The position numbers were made by a program, and so were the translations under genes. Under the pieces are notes generated by a model. It did no database searches, was not told the origin of the DNA, and saw only the letters and a program-made list of their open reading frames with translations. Shown here one piece after another: positions 51,099 through 57,898 of a DNA stretch of 64,000 nucleotides; positions within the stretch are counted from its first letter, which is position 1; each line of letters begins with the position of its first letter. This DNA is from Deltaproteobacteria bacterium (GTDB lineage Bacteria; Myxococcota_A; UBA9160; UBA4427): positions 1-64,000 of the forward strand of contig JAFDEK010000002.1 in assembly GCA_019310385.1 (NCBI GenBank), in the 5' to 3' direction.

Positions 51099-52508
51099 TC
51101 AGCTCGTAGCGCCGCTCGGAAGCTCGATCTCCATGCTCCCGGTCACGTGGTCCCCGATCCGATTGCGCCCCCGCAGCCCGAGCTCGACGATTCCCTTGCC
51201 GGCCTCGCTGCGCTTCGAGAGCACCTTCGCCGACATCAGCATGGTGTCGTGGGGATAGTTGGGCACGCCGAGGCGGATCTTCAGCCCCCGGATCAGCGCC
51301 TCGGGTCCCGCCCAGTCGCTGGCGTAGCGTCCGCAGAGGCCGGTGGTGGTGAGGATGTTCATGAAGATGTCCGGCGAGCCGCGCTGGGCCGCGAGCTCCG
51401 GGTCGTGGTGGACGTCCTGATAATCCCGGGACGCGATCGCGGTGGCGACGATGCTCGTCCGGGTGATGGGGATGGAGCAGGCCGGTAGCGCCTCGCCCTC
51501 CTCGACCTCCTCGAAGCGCAGGGTGGTGGTGCGGCGCGCAGGACGCAGCGGCCGGAAGAAGGGGAGGGCGAGCTCCCGGTCGGGCTTCTGGATCGCGAGC
51601 TCGAGAGGCATGCCGATCTCGACCTGCTCGGGATCCACCTCCACGATGTTGGTGATGAGCCGGGTGCCCTCCTCGAGCTCGACCAGCCCGACGATATAGG
51701 GGTAGTCCATGAAGGGCATTCGGGGGTGGCAGGGCTCGACGAAGCTGTAGAGCGTTCCCTTTCCGCCGGCGACGCTGTGGCCGAGCTCGTAGCTGCCGCA
51801 CTTGGGGCAGCGCACGACCGGAGGATGATGGAGCGCGCTGCACGCCGTGCACTGCTGAATGCGCAGCTCGCCCTGCTCGAGGCCCTCCCAGAAGAAGCGG
51901 GTGTCCTGGCTGATGCCCGGCCGGGGGCGCCGCGGGCGAGGCTCCGGCGCTGCGTTCTCGTCGGGGGTCGGAGCCGTGCGGCCGGTGCCGGGCTTGAACT
52001 TGAGCAGGACGAACTTCATCCGGCCCACCACCTCGTCCTCTTGGTTGCGATACTCGGTCACGGTCGTGACGAAGTGGCCCACGCCGAGGGCGGTCCGCTT
52101 CTCCTCGGAGACGCTCTCCAGCCGCTGCACGCCGGTCAGCAGATCGCCGAGGCGCAGGTAGCGCAGGTATTCATGCTCGGTGCCGGTGGCCACCACCGAG
52201 GTGAAGCCCGCGTCGTCGAGTGCGCCGAGGACGTTGCCCTCGGAATTCCCGCCGCCGCCCGCGGGCCGGGGCGCGAGCCCGGGCATGGTCCAGGTCATCA
52301 GCATGGTGGGCGGCGCGACGATCTGGCCGTGAACGCTCTTGGCCGCGAACTCCGGGTCCGTGTAGACCGGATCCTGGTCCTCCATGGCGTCGCACCAGTG
52401 GCGGATCATCGGCTGGTTGATGGGATCCAGTGCCGTCTGGGGTGCGCTCTGCCCGCCGATTTTCTCACGCAGCTCGTCCAAGAAGGCCGATTTCTCTGCT
52501 TCCGTCAT
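51099..52508 (-). CDS. MaoC-DUF35 (OB-fold)-MaoC fusion, ChsH2/ChsH1-like hydratase and acyl-CoA binding protein
   Basis: 469 residues in three parts: (1) MaoC N-terminal hotdog, residues 10-170; (2) rubredoxin-like zinc ribbon (Cys 220, 223, 234, 237) plus OB-fold of the DUF35 type, to about 320; (3) C-terminal MaoC hotdog with the hydratase signature SRDYQDVHHDPELAA (D362, H367). In mycobacterial steroid catabolism the two MaoC proteins ChsH1/ChsH2 form a hydratase and DUF35 docks the Ltp2 aldolase. Here all are in one chain, and an SCP-X/Ltp2-like gene opens the window. Probably hydrates an enoyl-CoA. Start MTEAEKSAFLDELREK is conserved. Confidence 0.9.
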   Translation of the reverse strand: MTEAEKSAFLDELREKIGGQSAPQTALDPINQPMIRHWCDAMEDQDPVYTDPEFAAKSVHGQIVAPPTMLMTWTMPGLAPRPAGGGGNSEGNVLGALDDAGFTSVVATGTEHEYLRYLRLGDLLTGVQRLESVSEEKRTALGVGHFVTTVTEYRNQEDEVVGRMKFVLLKFKPGTGRTAPTPDENAAPEPRPRRPRPGISQDTRFFWEGLEQGELRIQQCTACSALHHPPVVRCPKCGSYELGHSVAGGKGTLYSFVEPCHPRMPFMDYPYIVGLVELEEGTRLITNIVEVDPEQVEIGMPLELAIQKPDRELALPFFRPLRPARRTTTLRFEEVEEGEALPACSIPITRTSIVATAIASRDYQDVHHDPELAAQRGSPDIFMNILTTTGLCGRYASDWAGPEALIRGLKIRLGVPNYPHDTMLMSAKVLSKRSEAGKGIVELGLRGRNRIGDHVTGSMEIELPSGATS

Positions 52509-52591
52509 CTAGCTGCTCTCCTGCTTCGGTCCAGGTTTCGGTCGAAAGGTCTGTCGAAGGCCCCTACGGCCCCTTCGCTCGGCGGCTGCCC

Positions 52592-52658
52592 GGGCCGCGA
52601 GCGCCCAGAGGCCAGAATCGGGCCGCGAGCGCCCAGAAGCGGGCCGCGAGCGCCCAGA
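52592..52658. repeat. 18-bp repeat, three copies, in divergent intergenic region
   Basis: GGGCCGCGAGCGCCCAGA occurs at 52592, 52620 and 52641, with spacings of 28 and 21 bp. It lies in the 285-bp region between the divergent fusion and CoA-transferase genes. It is too few and irregular for CRISPR. Confidence 0.85.
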
Positions 52659-52793
52659 AGATAGTGCCTGCCCAACATTGATTCTTCTCCCGGGCCGGTG
52701 CAGCCTCTGCGGTGTGGATAGTCCAATCTCAGGTCGTGGAGCGGCGCGGCAGAGGCCCGGGGCCCGCGCGGCCGCCCGGAGGGAGAATAGGTG

Positions 52794-55193
52794 ATGAACG
52801 GCGCGTCCAACTGGCCCCTGGCGGGTTTGCGGGTCCTGGACCTCTCTAGCGAGATCGCGGGGCCCTGGTCTACGAAGATGCTCGTCGACGCCGGCGCCGA
52901 GGTCGTGAAGATCGAGTCGCCGGAGGGCGGAGACCCCCTGCGGCGCTGGAGCGCCTCGGGCGCGTCCATCGCCGAGGGCGAGGACGGGGCCCTCTTCCAG
53001 CACCTCAACGCCTCGAAGCGCAGCGCCGTCCTCGACCTCGAGAGCGAAGAGGGTCGCGCAGCGTTCCTCGACCTGGCCGCGGGCGCCGACCTCGTGGTCG
53101 AGAGCTTCGCACCCGGCGAGCTCGAAGGCCTGGGCCTGGGCTTCGAGACCTTGCAAGAGCGCAATCCGGCCCTCTCCCTGGTGTCGATCTCGTCCTGGGG
53201 CGGGAGCGGGCCCTGGGCCTCCCGTGCGGCCACCGAGTTCACGCTGCAGGCCGCCACGGGTTCGACGGCCCACCGCGGGCTCGAGGAGCGCGTGCCCGTC
53301 GCCGCGGGCGGGCGTGTGGGAGAATGGGTGGCGGGCAGCTTCGCGGCCGTCGGGTCGATGTTGGCGTGGCTCTCGGCTCGCAACACCGGAAAGGGTCATC
53401 ACGTAGACCTCTCGATCTTCGAGGCCCTGCTCCTCTCCATGACCTACTTCTTCGACCTGGCGAGCCAGTGGCGCGAGGAGTCCCTGCATCGCGGCATCGA
53501 GGTTCCCTCCATCGAGCCCGCCGCCGACGGTTGGGTGGGCTTCTGCACCATCACGGGCCAGCAGTGGAAGGACTTCTGCTCCATGCTGGGCGAGCAGGAG
53601 CTCGGCGAGGACGACCGCTGGCTCGACGGGACCCTGCGTTCGAGCGAGTTCGCGTATCTCCACGGCATCATTCATCGCTGGACCCGGGAGCGCAGCGTCG
53701 ACGAGATCGTCGAGCTGGGAAACCTCTTGCGCATCCCCACCGCGCCCATCGGCGACGGCCGCAACCTGCCCGAGCGCGATCACTTCGTGGAAAGGGGTGT
53801 CTACGCAACGGGGCCCGGTGGCTTCGTGCGCCCGCGGCCGTCCTATCAGCTCGAGAAGACCGCTCTGCGGCCCTTCGGGCCTGCGCCGAAGCTGGGCGAG
53901 CACACCCGGGAGGTGCTGGACGAGCGCGGGAACGAGCGGCGAGTGGCGCCGAGCCTCCTCGGCGGTGACTCCGCGCTCCCCCTGAAGGGCCTGCGAGTCG
54001 TCGACCTCTCGACCTTCTGGGCGGGGCCCATCCTCGGGAGCATCCTCTCCGACATGGGGGCGGACGTCATCAAGGTGGAGTCGATCCAGCGCCCCGACGG
54101 CATGCGCTTCGCGGGCGCAATCCCCACGGATCGCATGTGGGAGTGGTCGCCGGTGTTTCACGGCGCCAACACGGGCAAGCGCGACGTTACCCTGCAGCTC
54201 GACAGCGCCGAGGGCCTCGAGCAATTGAAGCGTCTCATCGCCGGCTCGGACGTGGTGTTCGAGAACTACTCGGCCCGGGTGGTCGAGAATTTCGGCATCG
54301 GCTGGGAGGTGGTGCGCGAGCTCAACCCGCGTTGCGTCATGCTGCGCATGCCCGCCTTCGGGCTCGACGGTCCCTGGCGCGATCGGCCCGGCTTCGCAAT
54401 GACGGTCGAGCAGGTGAGCGGCCTCGCCTGGATGACGGGCTACCCGGATCTTCCACTCGTCATGCGGGGTGCCTGCGATCCCGTCGGAGGTCTCTCCGCC
54501 CTGTTCGCCCTCCTCGTGGCCCTCGAGGAGCGGAGCCGCACTGGCGAGGGACAGCTCGTCGAGGCCTCCCTGGTCGAGGCGGCTCTCAACGTGGCCTCCG
54601 AGCAGGTGATCGAGTATTCGGCCTACGGTGCGCTGCTCGAGCGCAATGGCAACCGTGGGCCCTATGCCGCGCCCCAGGGCGTCTATGCCTGTGCGGAAGC
54701 GGGCGAGCACGTTGCCATCGCGGTGGCTACGGACGAGCAGTGGCGAGGGCTGCGTTCTCTTCTCGGCGATCCGGAGTGGGCGCGGGATCCGGCGCTGGAT
54801 CGTGCGGAGGGACGCCGCGCGGCCCACGATGCCATCGACGCGGAGATCGGGAAGTGGCTTGCTTCGCGCAAGCGCGACGCAGCGGTCGAGACCCTGCTGG
54901 GTGCGGGTGTACCCGCCAACGCCCTCGTCAACGGTCACGCGGTCTCCCCCAATCCCCAGCTCGAGGCCCGCGGCTTCTTCCAGCACATGGAGCACCCCGT
55001 GACCGGCAAGACCCGCTACCCCGGTCTTCCCATGTCCTTCTCGGGCCTCGCCCGGGGCCTGCATCCGAGTCCGCCCCCGCTGCTGGGCCAACACAACGAC
55101 GAGGTGCTCGGAGGAGAGCTCGGATTGGGTGAGGATGAGCTGGCAGATCTTCGCGAGCGCAAGGTGATCGGAGAGCGGCCGACCTTCATGTGA
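52794..55193 (+). CDS. Tandem family III (CaiB/BaiF) CoA-transferase fusion
   Basis: 799 residues, about twice the usual 400. Two CaiB/BaiF domains: domain one (1-395) begins LAGLRVLDLSSEIAGPW with the family's GLRVLDL...GPW motif and IKIESPEGGDP-like CoA loop (VVKIESPEGG); domain two (about 402-799) begins LKGLRVVDLSTFWAGPI and has VIKVESIQRPDG and FENYSARVVENFG. Each can hold the catalytic Asp in its central region. Family III enzymes transfer CoA between carboxylic acids. The ATG at 52794 follows GGAGG. Fusion rather than a homodimer is the unusual feature; it is not interrupted. Confidence 0.93.
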   Translation: MNGASNWPLAGLRVLDLSSEIAGPWSTKMLVDAGAEVVKIESPEGGDPLRRWSASGASIAEGEDGALFQHLNASKRSAVLDLESEEGRAAFLDLAAGADLVVESFAPGELEGLGLGFETLQERNPALSLVSISSWGGSGPWASRAATEFTLQAATGSTAHRGLEERVPVAAGGRVGEWVAGSFAAVGSMLAWLSARNTGKGHHVDLSIFEALLLSMTYFFDLASQWREESLHRGIEVPSIEPAADGWVGFCTITGQQWKDFCSMLGEQELGEDDRWLDGTLRSSEFAYLHGIIHRWTRERSVDEIVELGNLLRIPTAPIGDGRNLPERDHFVERGVYATGPGGFVRPRPSYQLEKTALRPFGPAPKLGEHTREVLDERGNERRVAPSLLGGDSALPLKGLRVVDLSTFWAGPILGSILSDMGADVIKVESIQRPDGMRFAGAIPTDRMWEWSPVFHGANTGKRDVTLQLDSAEGLEQLKRLIAGSDVVFENYSARVVENFGIGWEVVRELNPRCVMLRMPAFGLDGPWRDRPGFAMTVEQVSGLAWMTGYPDLPLVMRGACDPVGGLSALFALLVALEERSRTGEGQLVEASLVEAALNVASEQVIEYSAYGALLERNGNRGPYAAPQGVYACAEAGEHVAIAVATDEQWRGLRSLLGDPEWARDPALDRAEGRRAAHDAIDAEIGKWLASRKRDAAVETLLGAGVPANALVNGHAVSPNPQLEARGFFQHMEHPVTGKTRYPGLPMSFSGLARGLHPSPPPLLGQHNDEVLGGELGLGEDELADLRERKVIGERPTFM

Positions 55194-55231
55194 GGCCTTG
55201 CCTTGTGAGACCTTGTCATGTGAGGCGCTGC
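55187..55231. repeat. 15-bp tandem repeat, three copies, containing the stop codon
   Basis: CATGTGAGGCCTTGC (55187), CTTGTGAGACCTTGT (55202) and CATGTGAGGCGCTGC (55217). Unit one holds the TGA of the CoA-transferase (ATG TGA), and the unit repeats that TGA twice more downstream. Confidence 0.95.
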
Positions 55232-55402
55232 GGGTGATCGGCGGCACGCGCAGGCCGCGGCGTGTCGTCCCGGTCACGTCGTGTTGCTTCGCGACTGCGC
55301 TTCGCTCTCTGCGCAGTCGCTTCGCGGATCGCAACTGTGCGCTCTCTTGCCGTCATCTGCCCGGGCTCGTCACCCTTTGCTGGAGGTGAACGCTTTATTG
55401 CG

Positions 55403-55432
55403 TTGCGAGGGCAAGGCTCGGATTCCTATACG
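55403..55432 (+). promoter_or_regulatory. Candidate sigma-70-type promoter, possibly leaderless, before the CPBP gene
   Basis: TTGCGA (55403-55408) and TATACG (55427-55432) with an 18-bp spacer, in a short AT-richer patch. Start of transcription would be near 55439-55440, where the CPBP frame begins with GTG; no Shine-Dalgarno is properly spaced there. This would make the transcript leaderless. Evidence is weak because both boxes are imperfect. Confidence 0.3.
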
Positions 55433-55439
55433 GTGAAGG

Positions 55440-56225
55440 GTGAAATGGCGACCCTCTTCTGAAGGCAGATCTTGCTCGAGCGCGAGTAACACCGCCGCCG
55501 GCTCTGGCAATGGAGGCGGGAAGCGCAGGAGATCGGGTCACGAGGCGGAGGGGCGCCTGCTCTCGAGCCTGCTGCTGATGCTGATGGTGTGGTCGGTCCT
55601 CATCGCCGGGGCGAGCTGGCCACCCGCGCCGCTGCGCGAGGCGGGGGTCCTCGCGAGCCAGCTCGTCGCCAGCGTGATGGTGCTCTTCCGCCAGTGCTGG
55701 AAGCGGGTGGGCCTTCCCGCGGCGGCATGGTGTGGCGTTGCGATCGGCTTCGTCCTGTATCCCGGGCTCGTGTGGCTCGTCTCCCGTGCGGGGCACGATC
55801 TCTTCGGCCTCTCCTACGCGAGCCCCCGCGCGCCCGGGGCGGGTGAGCCTGCCGGCTGGTTGGCGGCCGTGGTGCTCTCTCCGCTCTTCGAAGAGAGCCT
55901 CTATCGCGGGCAGCTGCTTCCAGCCCTGCGCGCCGTGGCGGGTCCCGGGGTGGCGCTGCTCTTCTCGAGTGCGTTCTTCGCGTTCAGCCATCTCACGCCC
56001 TGGAGCATGTTGACGACCTTCCTGGTGGGGCTGGCTCTCGGCTGCGTGTCGCTCGTGACGCGAGATCTGTGGCTGTGCGTCGGACTGCATGCCGGGCTGA
56101 ATCTCGCCCTCGTCATCACGGGCTCTCCGCCCCAGCGTCTTGCGCTGTCGGTGCCGGCGAGCCTCGCGGTCGGGCTGGCGTGCCTGGTTGTTCTATCGCG
56201 TCCCGGTAGGAGTCCTCATGCCTGA
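55440..56225 (+). CDS. CPBP-family intramembrane glutamic/metallo protease (myxosortase-like)
   Basis: 261 residues with about six membrane helices. The three family motifs are all present: SPLFEESLYRGQLLP (E151, E152, R156), FFAFSHLTPW (H184) and GLHAGLN (H217, N221). CPBP enzymes include Rce1 and the myxosortases, which cut C-terminal sorting signals. The GTG at 55440 has no good ribosome site and the first 35 residues are low complexity, so the true start may be leaderless or later. It is the first gene of an operon overlapping the next by 8 nt. A sorting role is inference from the RHS protein in the same operon. Confidence 0.88.
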   Translation: MKWRPSSEGRSCSSASNTAAGSGNGGGKRRRSGHEAEGRLLSSLLLMLMVWSVLIAGASWPPAPLREAGVLASQLVASVMVLFRQCWKRVGLPAAAWCGVAIGFVLYPGLVWLVSRAGHDLFGLSYASPRAPGAGEPAGWLAAVVLSPLFEESLYRGQLLPALRAVAGPGVALLFSSAFFAFSHLTPWSMLTTFLVGLALGCVSLVTRDLWLCVGLHAGLNLALVITGSPPQRLALSVPASLAVGLACLVVLSRPGRSPHA

Positions 56226-57177
56226 ACTCGTGATCCTGGGCCTCGTCCTGGCGGTGGCCTCGCTTGCGCTTCTCGCCATGCCCGCCCGCTTGTTTCCAGG
56301 CGCTGAAGGCTCCATTCAGGGCGCTGAGGGCTCCATCCGAGGCGCTGAAGGCTCCATCCCAGGCGCTGAGGCTGGCGGCGCGGTGCTGGCAGCTCGCTAC
56401 CGCGTGGTTTCGCTCGTGGCCGTCGCGGCCTTCGGGTGCCTGCTTCGCGGGCTCGTTCCCGAGTCCGCTGCCCGGGACGGGGCCTCGTACCTCGCGGTGC
56501 TCACCGTCGGCTATGGGCACCTGGGCGGGGCTGCGTACTTCTCGCTCGGCCGACTCAGAAGGCCTGCGGGCGTATCGCTTCCCCTGCTCGCTCTCTTCGC
56601 GGTCGGCAGCGTTGCGACGCTCTTCGCCGCATGGTCGTGGCTCGCGAACGCGGGCATGGCATTCCTCTCGCCCTATCTGCTGTGGATCTTCTTCTCGCTC
56701 TTCGCGGTATCCACCTGGCACGTCATCGAGAACGACCTTGCCCTCGCCCGGGCCTACCGCAGCGGGCTGCGTCTCGGCGGGCTGAGTCGACGCGCGGGCG
56801 ATCAGCTCGCTTCCCTGGCTGCGACGGCGGCCATTACCGGGCTGGGCGTTCACCTGGTCCACTCGCCATCGCGCTGGCTCAGCTTCGGTGACCTCTTCAC
56901 TCTGGTCGTCCTGTACCACCTGGTGGGGTGGCTCGTCTTCTTTGCGGATCGGGCGAGGCGGCTCGGGGGGCGGGACCGTCAGCAGCTCCTCGCCAGGCTG
57001 GCCCTCGTGCACCTGCCCCCGGCCGCACTCGCCGGGCTCCTGATCTCCTGGGCGCCCCCGGGCCTGACCGGGCTGCGCGAGATCGTCTTCGGCCCCGGGG
57101 TCTATTCCTTCTTTGCCCTGCTCCACGTTTTGCAGACCGCTTGGGTGCGTGGGTGCGAGGAGCGCCATGCGGAGTAG
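56218..57177 (+). CDS. Polytopic His-containing membrane protein of unknown function
   Basis: 319 residues. About eight hydrophobic segments; several carry His: GYGHLGGAAYF, VSTWHVIEND, GLGVHLVHSPS, VVLYHLVGWLVFF and LLHVLQTAWVRG. The pattern suggests metal or heme ligands within the membrane, or a lipid-modifying fold, but no family is recognised. Near the N-terminus a 21-bp tandem repeat inserts three GAEGSI copies. ATG at 56218 has TAGGAG upstream and overlaps the CPBP stop; its own end overlaps the next gene by 11 nt, so it belongs to the same translated unit. Confidence 0.8.
   Translation: MPELVILGLVLAVASLALLAMPARLFPGAEGSIQGAEGSIRGAEGSIPGAEAGGAVLAARYRVVSLVAVAAFGCLLRGLVPESAARDGASYLAVLTVGYGHLGGAAYFSLGRLRRPAGVSLPLLALFAVGSVATLFAAWSWLANAGMAFLSPYLLWIFFSLFAVSTWHVIENDLALARAYRSGLRLGGLSRRAGDQLASLAATAAITGLGVHLVHSPSRWLSFGDLFTLVVLYHLVGWLVFFADRARRLGGRDRQQLLARLALVHLPPAALAGLLISWAPPGLTGLREIVFGPGVYSFFALLHVLQTAWVRGCEERHAE
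56299..56370. repeat. 21-bp in-frame tandem repeat, three full copies and a partial one
   Basis: Units begin at 56299, 56320 and 56341, with a 9-bp partial at 56362 (GGCGCTGAAGGCTCCATC). Translated as GAEGSIQ, GAEGSIR, GAEGSIP, GAE. It lies just after the first membrane helix. Confidence 0.95.
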
Positions 57178-57898
57178 CGGGCTTCAGCTCCTGTGTCTGA
57201 GCGCCGCCTTCTGGGTCGCGGTCCTGGGATATCGCGGTCGAGCGCCCTTGCGTCTCCTCGGCGGCCTGGTGTTGGGAGCGCTGAGCGCCCATCTCGGCTG
57301 GGCCTTGCTGCGCGCCGACGTGGTTGCCCAACACCCCGCGTTGCTGCTCGATCCTCGCGCCGGCTTCTGCGTGCTCTTCGTGCCCCTCGGCATGCTCGCG
57401 GTGGCGCCGTGGCGCGATGGCGAGCCGGGCGTGAGGGCATTTCTGTCCGGCACCTTCGCCGTTCTGCCGCTGGCCCTCGCGGTGGCCCGGCTGGGCTGTG
57501 TCCTGGTGGGCTGCTGTGGAGGTGGAGGCAGGGCGGGCTCGGGATTACCCCCGCACGCCGTGGCCCTGTACGACGTCGCGGGGCTCATCGCGCTGCACTT
57601 CGTTCTGCGCCAAACGCCCCGGGCCCTCGTGGCCTGCGTCTTCTGCACCAGCTTTGGAGGGCTGCGGCTACTGCTCGAGCCCCTGCGTGGCGGGCCTTCG
57701 ACGGCTGCGCCGCTGATGGCCCCGACGCTTCTCGCAGGGGCGTGGCTCGTCTTCGGGCTTCTGCTGTCTCTCGGCCCTCTGCGCTCTTCGCCCTCACTGC
57801 GTTCTCTGGGCTTCGCGTTCGCCGTCGACTCGGCCATCCCAGCGAAGGCGGATTCTCGGTCCCCGACACCCCGACTGCCACACAGGGGAGATTCTTGA
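57167..57898 (+). CDS. Lgt-like (prolipoprotein diacylglyceryl transferase-related) membrane protein
   Basis: 243 residues, about seven membrane helices. ARLGCVLVGCCGGGGR (107-122) follows the ARxGCFLxGCCxG signature of Lgt-type proteins and GLRLLLEPLRGG (165-176) resembles their RFxxEFLR region. Lgt moves diacylglyceryl from phosphatidylglycerol to the lipobox Cys of prolipoproteins. This copy is short and divergent, and the genome presumably has a housekeeping lgt elsewhere, so a dedicated role is plausible. GAGGAG precedes the ATG at 57167. It overlaps the RHS gene (TGATG). The last 30 residues are a polar tail. Confidence 0.7.
   Translation: MRSSGLQLLCLSAAFWVAVLGYRGRAPLRLLGGLVLGALSAHLGWALLRADVVAQHPALLLDPRAGFCVLFVPLGMLAVAPWRDGEPGVRAFLSGTFAVLPLALAVARLGCVLVGCCGGGGRAGSGLPPHAVALYDVAGLIALHFVLRQTPRALVACVFCTSFGGLRLLLEPLRGGPSTAAPLMAPTLLAGAWLVFGLLLSLGPLRSSPSLRSLGFAFAVDSAIPAKADSRSPTPRLPHRGDS

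Noticed and set aside
52592-52658. Three 18-bp repeats with spacers, CRISPR-like at first sight
   Set aside because: Spacers are 3-10 bp and unequal, no cas genes are near and similar short repeats occur all over the window.
57193-57897. Long upstream extension of the RHS frame
   Set aside because: It lies over the Lgt-like gene in another frame, is Arg-rich, and the signal peptide begins only at 57898.
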